64,000 nucleotides of DNA from Streptomyces sp. NBC_01460 (lineage in GTDB: Bacteria > Actinomycetota > Actinomycetes > Streptomycetales > Streptomycetaceae): positions 62,001-126,000 of the forward strand of contig NZ_CP109473.1 of the NCBI RefSeq assembly GCF_036227405.1. Reading direction: 5' to 3'. The notes under the pieces were generated by a model. The model was given only the letters and a program-made list of their open reading frames with translations, did no database searches and was not told the DNA's origin. Position numbers and translations under genes: made by a program. Position 1 is the stretch's first letter, and every line of letters begins with the position of its first letter. Positions 41,779 through 50,829 of this stretch are shown here, piece after piece.

Positions 41779-42741
41779 TTGAAGGCAATCGCGATCCAGA
41801 AGTACGGAGGTCCTGAAGGTCTGGCTGTTGTCGACCTTCCGGCTCCCGCACCTGCTGCCGGACAGGTGGTGATCGCCACCGAGGCCGTGGGCGTCGGTGG
41901 AGTCGACGCCGTGATCCGAAGCGGGGCCCTGGCTGCTTACGGCTTCAAGGAGGGCCACATCCCGGGCAGCGAGGTGGCGGGCACCGTGACCGCGGTCGGT
42001 GACGGCGTCGACGCCTCGTGGATCGGCGGGCGGGTGTGGGGCTTCACCGGAACCGGCGGAGGATACGTCGAACAGGCCCTCGCGCCGGTCGAGGAGATCG
42101 TTCCCCTGCCCGTGAACCTGTCCGCAGTCGATGCGGTGACACTCGGCAGTTCCGGCGTGGTGGCCCACTTCGGGCTCCGCCACGCCCACTTCGCTCCCGG
42201 GGAGACGGCCCTGGTCCGTGGCGCGGCCGGCAGCATCGGGATCATGGCAGTGCAACTCGCCGCTCGCGGCGGCGCCGCCGCGGTGGCGGTTACCACCTCA
42301 TCGGCCGAGCGCGGTGAGCGGCTGCGACGTCTCGGCGCCACCCACGTGCTGGACCGCTCCGGCGAGGGAGGGGAACCAGCCCCCGCAGGCTATGACGCCA
42401 TCATCGACGTGGTGGCCGGCAAGGACATGCCGTCGTTCTTCGACCGGCTCAACCCGAACGGCCGCATGGTGGCTGTGGGCGCTGTCGCAGGCCAGCCACC
42501 GGCGGACTTCGGCACGAAGATCATGGCGGCGTTCCGGAAGTCGATGTCCTTCGCCGCTTTCAGCGCAGCCACCGTCACCGAAGCCGACCGGCGTGCCGTG
42601 CGGAGCGAGCAGTTCGCCGCAGCTAGCCGCGGCGAGATCGAAACAGTGGTGCACGAGGTGCTGCCACTGGACGCAGCCGTGCTGGCGCACCAGAAGATGT
42701 ACGCGGGCGAGGTCTTCGGCAGGGTCGTGCTGACACCGTAG
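41779..42741 (+). CDS. Zinc-independent NADP-dependent quinone oxidoreductase (MDR family)
   Basis: 320 residues from TTG at 41779, selected for GGGAG 7 bp upstream. The N-terminus LKAIAIQKYGGPEGLAVVDL matches NADPH:quinone oxidoreductases. Cofactor binding is in ALVRGAAGSIGIMAVQLAAR. No zinc ligands (the GHE motif is replaced by PGSEVAGTVTAVG). The C-terminus HEVLPLDAAVLAHQKMYAGE then VFGRVVLTP is typical. It stands alone between broken genes; the substrate is unknown. Confidence 0.88.
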   Translation: MKAIAIQKYGGPEGLAVVDLPAPAPAAGQVVIATEAVGVGGVDAVIRSGALAAYGFKEGHIPGSEVAGTVTAVGDGVDASWIGGRVWGFTGTGGGYVEQALAPVEEIVPLPVNLSAVDAVTLGSSGVVAHFGLRHAHFAPGETALVRGAAGSIGIMAVQLAARGGAAAVAVTTSSAERGERLRRLGATHVLDRSGEGGEPAPAGYDAIIDVVAGKDMPSFFDRLNPNGRMVAVGAVAGQPPADFGTKIMAAFRKSMSFAAFSAATVTEADRRAVRSEQFAAASRGEIETVVHEVLPLDAAVLAHQKMYAGEVFGRVVLTP

Positions 42742-42836
42742 CCGAAGGTATCCACGCCGGGCTTGCCATGAGCCCCTGCGCAGTCGCGGCGAGGGAGTCC
42801 AATGTCGTTGCGTGAAGAGAGAGTTGGACTCTCTCT

Positions 42837-43687
42837 CCACCGCCCCTGCTCGACCCCGCCGGCTACCCCCACGCCCTGTGGAATGCCCCCGCTCTCCTCG
42901 AACATCTCACCACCCACACCGCGTCGGGCGACACCACGACGCAGCCGTCACCGGTAACGGCCGAACAAGCCCACGCCGTCCTGCGGCTCCTCCACCGCTA
43001 TGCCCTCCGCACCTGCGACACCAGCGCCGAACCCCGCACCGTGACCATCCACGCCCTCATCGCCCGCGCCACCCGCGCCACCCGCGAAGCAACCCCCGAC
43101 GCCGATCTCTCGGCGCTCGCCACCGCGGCTGCCGACGGTCTGCTCCAGAGCTGGCCCAACTCAGATCAGCACTGCTTCGGTGACGCAGCCGTTCTTCGTG
43201 CCAACACCGACGTACTCGCAGACCACACAGGGGAACGCCTCTGGCATCCCGAGGGTCACCCCGTCCTCTTCCGAGCGGGAACCAGTCTCCGCAGCGCGGG
43301 ACTGGCCCACCTGGCCATCGCGTACTGGCAGAGCATGGCCAACCGCAGCGAACGTTTGCTGGGCGGCAATCACCCCGACACCCTCATCATCCGCGGCAAT
43401 CTCGCGGTCTCGTACCGGGAGGCGGGGCGGACCGGGGACGCCATCAAGCGGGGGGAACAGGTGGCGGCCGTCATGGAGCGGTTCTCGGAGCCGAGCACCC
43501 CGATACCCTTGCCGCGCGCGCCAACCTCGCCTCCTCCTACCGTGAGGCGGGACGGACCCGCGAAGCCATCACCCTGCTCGAGCAAGTGACGGCCGACCGC
43601 CAGCGGGTGCTCGGAGCCGATCATCCCGACATCGTCGTCGCCCGAAAGGCGTTGGCACGATGGCGGTCCGCACGAAAGGACCTCTGA
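42837..43687 (+). pseudogene. NB-ARC/TPR-type regulatory protein, C-terminal remnant
   Basis: The frame starts mid-protein with LLDPAGYPHALWNAPALLEH and continues through HAVLRLLHRYALRTCD, DLSALATAAADGLLQSWPNS, then the TPR units LLGGNHPDTLIIRGNLAVSY-REAGRTGDA and, after a frameshift near 43490, LAARANLASSYREAGRTREA-ITLLEQVTADR and LGADHPDIVVARKALARWRS. These HPDTL-R-N-LA-SYREAGR tandem repeats belong to the C-terminal TPR domain of streptomycete NB-ARC proteins. The N-terminal nucleotide-binding part is absent. Confidence 0.7.
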
Positions 43688-43830
43688 TGAGCTATCGCGA
43701 AACCAAGCAGGGCGACCGCTGACTGCCGTCGATGAACTCAGAGTCATGCGACATGGAACAACGCCAACGGAAGCGGCTGATCCCGGGCGTCGATGTGCGC
43801 ATTGATTCGAGCACCTGATCTTCTTGGGGT

Positions 43831-44049
43831 ATGGCACGTCCTCTCCTCCCCGATGACCTGATCCAGCTTCAGCGCACCTGGTCGCGCAGGTACGGCGGCC
43901 GCCACCCCCCGTACGGGGTGGCGCCGAGTGTGCGAGAACTCGGACGGGCGGTCGGGCTGTCGAGCGCTTCGAGCGCGACATACCAGCTCGGCTGCATGCG
44001 GGAGCAGGGTGTCGATGTGAAGACGCGCTGCCGACGGAGCGGGCGGTGA
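43831..44049 (+). CDS. LexA-type DNA-binding domain protein, short
   Basis: 72 residues from ATG at 43831. Residues 8-55 match the LexA N-terminal winged helix: LQRTWSRRYGGRHPPYGVAP then SVRELGRAVGLSSASSATYQ-LGCMREQGV. The Leu-Ser-Ser-x-Ser-Ser recognition segment is intact. The protease/dimerisation domain is missing. It could be a truncated LexA-like pseudogene or a stand-alone DNA-binding domain; the short basic tail ends TRCRRSGR. No obvious ribosome site precedes it, so confidence that it is expressed is low. Confidence 0.5.
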   Translation: MARPLLPDDLIQLQRTWSRRYGGRHPPYGVAPSVRELGRAVGLSSASSATYQLGCMREQGVDVKTRCRRSGR

Positions 44050-44299
44050 GCGCACTGCGGAATGTGACGGCCGGAGCGTCGCGCACCTCGGCGGGGGCGG
44101 GGAGCGCGGACGGACACGACCTCGCGGGTCCGTGCTCGGACGGGGCCGCCCCGTCAGCCGAGCGCGGCCCGCACCCGCTCCGGCTCCGGCTCCGGCTCCG
44201 GGCGCCTGCCGCGGCTGGCTTCCGCGCCACCCTCGGTGCCATCCACTCCGCGCCTACGCCGAAAACGTCGGCGCCGTGGCTGACGAGCGCCCGACCTCG

Positions 44300-44959
44300 T
44301 CAGCCGCGGCGCGCAGCCAGGCCCTGCGGCAGCGCAGGAATCCGCCCCCGGGCACGCGCGAGCAGAAGGGCCGGCTCTGGGTCCGCCTGGAGGGACTTGA
44401 GCATGAGCAGCCACCACTGGTCCAGCCGCTCCGCCCAGTTCCGACTGCCCGGCATCTCCTCGCTCAGCGTGCAAAGGCCGAAGAAGGAGTACACGAGCGT
44501 CACGGCCGCGGTCGACGGTGTGACCTCGTCCGCCAAGTCGCCTCGTGTCCGGGCCTGGGCGAGAAGCCGGGTGACGGCCAGGACCCAGCCGCCGAACGGT
44601 GCGGAAACGGGGGACTTCATGGTGCGGCGTTCCGCCCACAGGCGCGCGCCCGCGCGCGCCACGACGTCCTCGCTGAGGGACCGTGCGACACCGAAGCTGA
44701 GTACGACCAACTTCTCCAGCGGAGGGATGTCGGGCGCGGAGTAGGGGGCCGCGAGTTGTGGCCAGGTAGCGAACTGCTCATGGATCACCGCAAGTGCCAG
44801 CTTCTCCTTGCTGGAGTAATGGAAATAGATCGCTCCACTCGTTTTTCCGGAGTGATCACTTATGTCATTGACACTCGTTCCCGCATATCCTCGTTCGATA
44901 AATAGATGTGCTGCCGATTCCAGCAGCTCTTTACGGGTGGCGCGGGCCCTGTCCTGCAC
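44300..44959 (-). CDS. TetR-family regulator, gamma-butyrolactone-receptor-like
   Basis: 219 residues from GTG at 44959 (GTG at 44980 is the alternative). It starts VQDRARATRKELLESAAHLF then IERGYAGTSVNDISDHSGKT and GAIYFHYSSKEKLALAVIHE, which closely follows the start of ArpA/ScbR-type receptors (QDRAxxTR...GA-(I/L)-YFHF-SKE-LA). The ligand domain includes PLEKLVVLSFGVARSLSEDV and a Trp-rich end (LDQWWLLMLKSLQADPEPAL). Length fits (215-230). No AfsA/ScbA synthase gene lies within the window, so it may be an orphan pseudo-receptor. The 5' region is AT-richer than its neighbours. Confidence 0.85.
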   Translation of the reverse strand: MQDRARATRKELLESAAHLFIERGYAGTSVNDISDHSGKTSGAIYFHYSSKEKLALAVIHEQFATWPQLAAPYSAPDIPPLEKLVVLSFGVARSLSEDVVARAGARLWAERRTMKSPVSAPFGGWVLAVTRLLAQARTRGDLADEVTPSTAAVTLVYSFFGLCTLSEEMPGSRNWAERLDQWWLLMLKSLQADPEPALLLARARGRIPALPQGLAARRG

Positions 44960-44980
44960 TTCAGTTCCACTTTCGTTCAC

Positions 44981-45496
44981 ATGTTCCAAAAGTTGCGATG
45001 AGGGGTTAGCACCTCCACATGGGGGGCCGACCACAGCGCACGGAAGATCCTATTATTCTTTGACCGCGCGCACTTGGGGCTGAATTTCGTGAATTCGCTG
45101 CCCGCTGTGCAGAATCGTTTCCTGCGGTGTCTGAACTTTCCCCGATCGGTACGGCGTCGACCCTGGAGACCCTTGCCCATCAGGCCATTTGCCTGCTTTC
45201 TGCGGAGCAGCCCGCACCGTGCGCGGAGGAGGCGGCCCTCCCCCTCAAGGGAATTCCCGTCACCCGAAATGGTGATTGCGGAGTCCGGAGGGGCCAAATT
45301 AACGTAACGCCTACGATGTTTCGAACTCGACCAAAAGGGACGATCGCGTCTCTCTGACGCGCAAGGAAACGTCACCTGGCGCATGAGTGGTGCGGCCACG
45401 CACACTCCCGCTTCATTTCTCCGAATGGATGACCCATCCAGGCACCCGTCTGCGCCCGTGCCGTCGGTCGGCGCAGCCTCTGAGAACGGCAGTCAC
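44981..45496. other. AT-richer intergenic between TetR and HAD genes
   Basis: About 515 bp, visibly AT-richer at 45040-45140 and 45280-45370. A 76-codon plus frame (GTG 45127 to 45357) is open but has no ribosome site and no motif. No autoregulatory-element-like inverted repeat could be picked out by eye, although this is where the TetR regulator would be expected to bind. Confidence 0.4.
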
Positions 45497-46177
45497 ATGA
45501 CAGTTCGCCCCATCCTTTCCTGGTCCCCGTCCGCCATCGTCTTCGACTGCGACGGGACCCTGATGGACACAGAGCGACACTGGCAGGAGGCCCGCAACGT
45601 CACCTTCCGGGTGTTTGGCGTCAAACCGCCGGCCGGCTTTGCCGACCGGGCCAAGGGCGTGCACTTCACCGAGTGCGGGGCCCTCATGGCCGAGGAGGCC
45701 GGGAAACCGGACCTCGTGGACGACTTCACGGACACGCTCCTCAGTACCTTCACCGCGCTGGTCGACCAGGACCCGGTCACCATGCCCGGAGCCGCCGCAC
45801 TGGTCCGGCTGGCCGTCGGCCGCGTCCCTCTCGCCGTGGCGAGCAACTGTCCCCGGACAATGGTGGAGTCATGCCTCGGGCGGGCGGGACTCCTGCGCTG
45901 CTTTGACCACGTCGTGGTCGCCGGCGAGGTGCTACGGCCGAAGCCGGAGCCCGATGTCTACAGGGAGGCGGCACGTCTGTGCGGAGTACCGGTCGAGCAG
46001 ACCCTGGCCGTGGAGGATTCGCTCACCGGCATGCAGTCCGCACGGCGGGCAGGTCTCCGCATCATCGGGATCGGAGCGATCCCGTCGGGTCTGGAGGCGG
46101 AGCAGGCCGATCTGTGGGTCAAGAGTCTCGCCGAGGACGAACTGTTGTCATGGGCCAAGCGCCGGATCGGCGCGTAG
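45497..46177 (+). CDS. HAD-superfamily phosphatase (beta-phosphoglucomutase-like)
   Basis: 226 residues from ATG at 45497. All four HAD motifs are visible: IVFDCDGTLMDTE (motif I), LAVASNCPR (motif II Ser), RPKPEPDVYREAA (motif III Lys), and LAVEDSLTGM (motif IV). The cap insertion follows motif I, as in subfamily IA enzymes (beta-phosphoglucomutase, phosphoglycolate phosphatase, DOG phosphatase). It is convergent with the dihydroxyacetone-kinase genes, from which a small hairpin at 46179-46196 separates it. A glycerol/triose-phosphate-related substrate is possible. Confidence 0.9.
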   Translation: MTVRPILSWSPSAIVFDCDGTLMDTERHWQEARNVTFRVFGVKPPAGFADRAKGVHFTECGALMAEEAGKPDLVDDFTDTLLSTFTALVDQDPVTMPGAAALVRLAVGRVPLAVASNCPRTMVESCLGRAGLLRCFDHVVVAGEVLRPKPEPDVYREAARLCGVPVEQTLAVEDSLTGMQSARRAGLRIIGIGAIPSGLEAEQADLWVKSLAEDELLSWAKRRIGA

Positions 46178-46178
46178 A

Positions 46179-46196
46179 GCGGCTCGGCTCAGCCGC
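46179..46196. terminator. Small hairpin between convergent HAD and DhaL genes
   Basis: GCGGCT (46179-46184) and AGCCGC (46191-46196) form a 6-bp stem with a 6-base loop, immediately after the HAD stop codon. It is short for a terminator; its position is the main support. Confidence 0.4.
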
Positions 46197-46223
46197 AGAC
46201 GCCGGGCCTGGCTGCGAAGACGG

Positions 46224-46889
46224 TCAGCCGATGGTCACATGGTGCGCCAGCGCGTCCACGGTTCCGCCGGCGGAGGCGAAGAGCAGGGCAACGCCGACCG
46301 CCCCGGGGTCCGGAATGCCCGTCGCCCTTTGACCCAGGTAGCTCGCCCGGCCCATGCGTGCCTTCAGGGACGCCGTGTCCCGCACCCCCTGCCAGGCGCC
46401 CTCCGCCGCTGCGGCCAGGGCCTCCGCGGGAGGCGTGCCATTCGCCGCCAGCAACGCGGCAGCAGCCGGAGCAAGCGCGTCGACCAGTGTCTTGTCGCCT
46501 GGTGAGGCATCCCCCACACGGCGGATGGCGGCCAAGCCCCGGGCGGTGCCTTCGGCGAGCGAGGCCGTGGTCAGGTCGGGTCCGGTGCCGGCGGCGGCCC
46601 TGCTCAAAGCCTGGAACAGCAGGCCGAACAGAGGACCGCTGGTCCCCCCGATCTCGTCGAGGAAGGCATCTGCCATGGCGCCCAAGGTCTCGGCGGGATC
46701 AGTCGGCCCTGCCATGCGGTCCAACCGTAGACCGGCAGACCGGACCCCGGCAGCGAGGTTCGCGCCGAAGTCACCGTCTCCCGCACGCTGGTCGAGTGCG
46801 GTCAGCTCGGCTTCGGTGGCATACACGGATTGGGTGAAGCAACGCATCCAGGAAAGGGTCTGTCTGCCGTCGAAAGCGGCGTGCGTCAT
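46224..46889 (-). CDS. dhaL: Dihydroxyacetone kinase, ADP/ATP-binding subunit DhaL
   Basis: 221 residues from ATG at 46889. The nucleotide/Mg-binding motif ALDQRAGDGDFGANLAAGVR (Asp residues of the GDGD loop) and GGTSGPLFGLLFQALSRAAA followed by SPGDKTLVDALAPAAAAL are the DhaL signatures. Length is as usual (about 210). Upstream the frame is open back to 46970 through eight CAGGAG hexamers encoding Gln-Glu repeats, but the ATG at 46889 aligns with family starts. Its partner DhaK ends 90 bp upstream. DhaL passes phosphate to dihydroxyacetone held by DhaK, from ATP or, in PTS-type systems, from DhaM, which is not found here. Confidence 0.88.
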   Translation of the reverse strand: MTHAAFDGRQTLSWMRCFTQSVYATEAELTALDQRAGDGDFGANLAAGVRSAGLRLDRMAGPTDPAETLGAMADAFLDEIGGTSGPLFGLLFQALSRAAAGTGPDLTTASLAEGTARGLAAIRRVGDASPGDKTLVDALAPAAAALLAANGTPPAEALAAAAEGAWQGVRDTASLKARMGRASYLGQRATGIPDPGAVGVALLFASAGGTVDALAHHVTIG

Positions 46890-46897
46890 GGTCTCGC

Positions 46898-46947
<50 letters not shown>

Positions 46948-46979
46948 GGTGACACTGCGGGATCCCGCATCTACGGGCC

Positions 46980-47978
46980 TCACCAAGACAGCGCTGGGGT
47001 GCGGACCGGCGCATCGTAGAAGTCCAGCACGACCCGGTCGGCGACCATGAGGCTCAGTGAGAAGCCCCGCATGTCGAGAGCGGTGACGTAGTTGCCGACG
47101 AGGTGCCGGGCCAGCCGCACCCGCCGTGCCTCGAGCACCCGGATGAGTTCACCGAATATGCCGTACAGCTCAAGTGACGTGACCGCCCCCAGGCCGTTGA
47201 CCAGGGCGACCACCGACTCTTCGGGGCCAGGGCGCAGCGCGTCCAGCAGAGCGCCGACCATGTCCTCCACCAGCGCACCCAGCGGCTGCCATCTCCTGGT
47301 CCGGTCGGCGCGCTCCCCGTGGATTCCCACGCCGTACTCGAGTTCACCGGGTGGCAGAGCGAACGCAGGCGCGCCGTCGGCCGGTGCGTGGTGAGCGGCG
47401 GAAGCCACCGCGAGAGTCCGGCACCGACCCGCCACGCCGGTGCCGAGATCGACCAGCCCTCCGAGTCCCATTCCGCTGTCCGCAGCACCGCCCAGGACCT
47501 TCTCCACCAGCAGGGTGGCACCCGTACCACGGCGTCCGGCGGCTATTTCCTCGGAGTCGGAAGCCAGGTCGTCGTCGACCAGGACGCGCCCGCAGGCGAT
47601 CCCGGCATCGGCGAGCCGCTCGGCGGCGATGCCGAAATTGATCCGGTCCCCCGTGTAGTTCTTGACCACGTGCAGCACGCCTTCCGGCCTCGCCACAGCG
47701 AGGGACGCCCGGAAGATCTGCCGGTTGTGCGGAGAGGCGAAGATCCTCCCCGGGCAGGCGGCGTCGAGCATTCCCGCGCCGACGTACCCGGCGTGCAGGG
47801 GCTCGTGCCCCGCCCCTCCACCTGAGAGCAGGCCCACCAGCCGGGCCGGTGCGGCGTGCAGGGCTGTGACGAATCCGTCGGCAGCGTCGTACCCCACGAG
47901 ATCCGCGTGGGCACGCGCGAAGCCGGACAATGCGTCGGAGGCCAGTTCGCCCGCGCAGTTTTCGAAGTACCTGGCCAT
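46980..47978 (-). CDS. dhaK: Dihydroxyacetone kinase, substrate-binding subunit DhaK
   Basis: 332 residues from ATG at 47978. It shows ALHAAPARLVGLLSGGGAGH then EPLHAGYVGAGMLDAACPGR and IFASPHNRQI, the conserved N-terminal DhaK core. HVVKNYTGDRINFGIAAERL and the covalent-His segment ELEYGVGIHGERADRTRR (the GIHGE His forms the hemiaminal with dihydroxyacetone) follow. Length fits (about 330). dhaK precedes dhaL in one minus-strand unit, separated by the hexamer array. The role is phosphorylation of dihydroxyacetone or a related ketose. Confidence 0.9.
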   Translation of the reverse strand: MARYFENCAGELASDALSGFARAHADLVGYDAADGFVTALHAAPARLVGLLSGGGAGHEPLHAGYVGAGMLDAACPGRIFASPHNRQIFRASLAVARPEGVLHVVKNYTGDRINFGIAAERLADAGIACGRVLVDDDLASDSEEIAAGRRGTGATLLVEKVLGGAADSGMGLGGLVDLGTGVAGRCRTLAVASAAHHAPADGAPAFALPPGELEYGVGIHGERADRTRRWQPLGALVEDMVGALLDALRPGPEESVVALVNGLGAVTSLELYGIFGELIRVLEARRVRLARHLVGNYVTALDMRGFSLSLMVADRVVLDFYDAPVRTPALSW

Positions 47979-48057
47979 GAGCGACACGCCTTTCGTCCCC
48001 GGCAAGAGACCGGATGAGCCGGATGGGCAGCCTCCGGACGAGAACTCCATGGTGGGG

Positions 48058-48545
48058 GTTACGGTGCGCTTACGGCAACTCGCGCGGGGTGGTCGACGCG
48101 TCCGCCTGGACGAAGCCAAACAATGGGCCGCCGAGCTGACGGCGTTCACCGCCTCGGCTCCACACCGCCCGTGAACACCTGGACGCGCTGCCCGACCGCA
48201 CCAGTCCGTGCGACCCCAAATGCAGCTTCCTCACCCCGCCCGCTCCCACCGCCGCCTCCTGCGCGGTGGGCGTCGCGCTCTCGCCCGGCCGCCAAGCCGC
48301 AGAGAGCACCGAGTCCTGGCGCACCGCACCGGTCGCCTGCTCGCTGACTGACCGGCAACGGGCTCGGCGAGCGCACCGCCCAGTGGCACCAACTCCTCGA
48401 CGGCGCCGTATGCCAGGACATCCCCGACGGGCTACGCCTGACCTTGCCCGCCGAGCCAGTCGGGGGCATCGCCGCACTGGCCACAGCCGAGCAGCAGCGC
48501 TGCCGTTCTTCGGCTTCGGCTCCACCTCGACGGCCAGACGATGCT
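48058..48545 (+). pseudogene. MerR-family regulator, C-terminal remnant with several frameshifts
   Basis: Pieces in three frames: VRLRQLARGGRRVRLDEAKQ then WAAELTAFTAS; LHTAREHLDALPDRTSPCDP then KCSFLTPPAP; TGNGLGERTAQWHQLLDGAV then CQDIPDGLRLTLPAEPVGGI-AALATAEQQRC; and finally PFFGFGSTSTARR. This order (a helical segment, CDP-x-C-x-F, GAxxx-(E/D)-IPDGLRLTLP, a CCPFF-like end) is that of the C-terminal domain of streptomycete MerR regulators. The DNA-binding half is missing and at least three indels are needed. Confidence 0.6.
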
Positions 48546-48596
48546 TCGCGCAGCGCAGGCGAGGGCGGACGCGGCCGGAGAAACCGACGGGCATTG

Positions 48597-49427
48597 TCAC
48601 GTCACGCCGGCCATGTCGGCGAGCCGCGACAGCTTCCGCGCAGAGGGTGTGCCCGGGTCGGCGTGGTGGACGACCAAGAGCTGGCCGTCGGTGCCGATGA
48701 GCAGGAGTCGCTCGTGACGCAGTTCGAGCCGCCCGACCATCGGGTGGTTCATCTCGGACAGGCCCGTGCCCCGGGAGCTGACATCGTGGCGGGCCCACAG
48801 GCGGCGGAAGGACTCGCTTTTGACGGAGAGGCCGTTCGCCAGGTCCACGACGCGTGGATCTCCGCCGTGCGGCCCGATGAGGGCTCGCAGGCCGGCGACC
48901 GCGCGCTGGGCCATCTCGTCCCAGTTGACGTAAAGGTCGCGTAGGCGCGGGTCGAGGAACGCGGCTCGGATGGCGTTGGTGCCCACCTGGCCGGCGGGCG
49001 AGAGAGCAACGGCCAGGCGGTTGGCCGCCAGGACGTCCATGTACCGGTTCAGCACGAGTGCGGGTGTCCGGGCCCATGACGTCATGATCAGTTGCTGGAT
49101 TCCGGGCGGGACGAGCTTGTCCTGGTCACTGGAGGACTGCGGCTGGTGGCGCGGGGCGGGAGCGGCAAGCGCGTGCAGGTGACGCGTGGCGTCGGAGTCG
49201 AGGCGAAGGACCCGGGCCAGAGCGTCGAGGACCGGCGGCGAGGGGTTGCGGTCGCGTCCTTGCTCCAGGCGCAGGTAGTAGTCGGTACTGATGCCGGCGA
49301 GCAGAGCGAGCTCCTCGCGGCGCAGGCCGGGTACGCGGCGGCGGCCCCCGCCGGGCAGGCCGACGTCCTCGGGCGTGACGAGGTCTCGGCGAGCTCGGAG
49401 GTAATCGCCGAGATGGTTGGAGCTCAT
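48597..49427 (-). CDS. MmyB-like helix-turn-helix regulator (second copy)
   Basis: 276 residues from ATG at 49427 behind CTGGAG. It starts MSSNHLGDYLRARRDLVTPE and carries GRRRVPGLRREELALLAGIS then TDYYLRLEQGRDRNPSPPVL, the XRE/MmyB helix-turn-helix. The ligand domain (ALVLNRYMDVLAANRLAVAL, RLWARHDVSSRGTG and a final LSRLADMAGVT) follows. It is divergent from an SDR gene 263 bp away. It is clearly different in sequence from the regulator at 19.97-20.87 kb, so the two are not recent duplicates. Confidence 0.9.
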   Translation of the reverse strand: MSSNHLGDYLRARRDLVTPEDVGLPGGGRRRVPGLRREELALLAGISTDYYLRLEQGRDRNPSPPVLDALARVLRLDSDATRHLHALAAPAPRHQPQSSSDQDKLVPPGIQQLIMTSWARTPALVLNRYMDVLAANRLAVALSPAGQVGTNAIRAAFLDPRLRDLYVNWDEMAQRAVAGLRALIGPHGGDPRVVDLANGLSVKSESFRRLWARHDVSSRGTGLSEMNHPMVGRLELRHERLLLIGTDGQLLVVHHADPGTPSARKLSRLADMAGVT

Positions 49428-49690
49428 GATCTCCAGCGTACGAGACGGCCCGCGCCGAACCGGGGAGCCCACGGGAGGCCCGGTTTCCTGGTCCTGGCAC
49501 TCCTAGGGCCTATGGGGCACTGGCTGCGGTGGCCGCGCGGCGCGACGATGGCAGGCGGTGAACCCATGCCAGAGGAACCGCGCGGCGAAGAGCCGGCACC
49601 GGCGGACTCGTCGATGCGGTCGCCCCGGCGACTGCTCCTGTCCGCCCCGCCTGAGCGCATCCGCCCCGACGACCCAAGGAAAAAACGATC

Positions 49691-50605
49691 ATGAACCGCA
49701 TCACGACCCCCTTCGGCTTCTCCTCCACCGCCGCAGAGGTGGCCCACGGCATCGACCTGTCCGGCCGACGCGCGATCGTCACCGGCGCCGCCTCCGGCAT
49801 CGGGACCGAGACCGCGCGCGTCCTGGCGTCTGCCGGTGCCCAGGTGACACTCGCCGTCCGTAACATCGCCGCCGGACAGGACGTGGCGGCGGACATCACC
49901 GAAACCACCGGCAACAAGGACATCCACGTCGCCCGGCTCGACGTGTCCGAACGGACCTCCGTGCAGGCGTTCGCCCAGGCCTGGGAAGGCCCGCTCCACC
50001 TCCTGGTCAACAACGCAGGGATCATGGCCACACCGGAACTGGAGCGCACCCCCGAGGGCTGGGAATTGCAGTTCGCCACCAACCACCTCGGCCACTTCGC
50101 CCTGGCCATCGGGCTGCACCACGCTCTGGCCGCCGCCGACGATGCCCGCATCGTGGTCGTCAGCTCCAGCGGACATCTGATCTCCCCGGTCGTCTTCGAC
50201 GACATCAACTTCCACTACCAGCCCTACGATCCGCTGGTGGCCTACGGGCAGTCCAAGACCGCCACCGTGCTCTTCGCGGTCGAAGCCACCCGCCGCTGGG
50301 CCTCCGACGGCATCACTGCCAACGCGCTGATGCCGGGCGCCATCGCCACCAATCTCCAGCGTCACACCGGCGGCCTGAAGACCCCGCCCGAGCGCCGCAA
50401 GACCCCACAGCAGGGCGCAGCCACCTCTGTCCTCCTGGCCACTTCCCCACAGCTCGAAGGCATCGGCGGACGCTACTTCGAAGACTGCAACGAAGCCGTC
50501 CCCGTCCCCGACGGCAACGGCTGGTCCAGCGGCATCGCCCCCTATGCCCTCGACCCCGCCAACGCCGAGCGCCTGTGGGAGGAATCCCTCAGCCTCCTGG
50601 CCTGA
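49691..50605 (+). CDS. Short-chain dehydrogenase/reductase
   Basis: 304 residues from ATG at 49691. Cofactor motif GRRAIVTGAASGIGTETARV, NNAG motif in LHLLVNNAGIMATPEL, catalytic Ser in RIVVVSSSGHLISPVVFDDI and the YxxxK pair in LVAYGQSKTATVLF are all intact. The long (300-residue) layout and the substrate-binding end resemble the retinol-dehydrogenase/oxidoreductase-like SDRs of the WW-domain-oxidoreductase group. It is divergent from the MmyB-like regulator, which likely controls it. Confidence 0.92.
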   Translation: MNRITTPFGFSSTAAEVAHGIDLSGRRAIVTGAASGIGTETARVLASAGAQVTLAVRNIAAGQDVAADITETTGNKDIHVARLDVSERTSVQAFAQAWEGPLHLLVNNAGIMATPELERTPEGWELQFATNHLGHFALAIGLHHALAAADDARIVVVSSSGHLISPVVFDDINFHYQPYDPLVAYGQSKTATVLFAVEATRRWASDGITANALMPGAIATNLQRHTGGLKTPPERRKTPQQGAATSVLLATSPQLEGIGGRYFEDCNEAVPVPDGNGWSSGIAPYALDPANAERLWEESLSLLA

Positions 50606-50829
50606 CCCACCCGACCGTCTTCGGGGCACCGGCACGTCCTGGCCCTCGCCGCGATCGACGCCCTGGAGCGGACTCTTGCAACAACCGCCTGAGCGCGCTG
50701 CGCCTGTCGCTACGGGTCGCTCCGTACGAGCCTCCCCGGGACCTGGCCGGAGAAATGCCTACCGCTACCCCGGCGCGGGCCGGGGCAGCAAGGGGCGCCG
50801 TCTCTGCAGTGTCTTTTGACGACAGGGCC

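Noticed and set aside
45127..45357. 76-codon ORF between the TetR and HAD genes
   Set aside because: No ribosome site, no motif and AT-rich codons; treated as intergenic.
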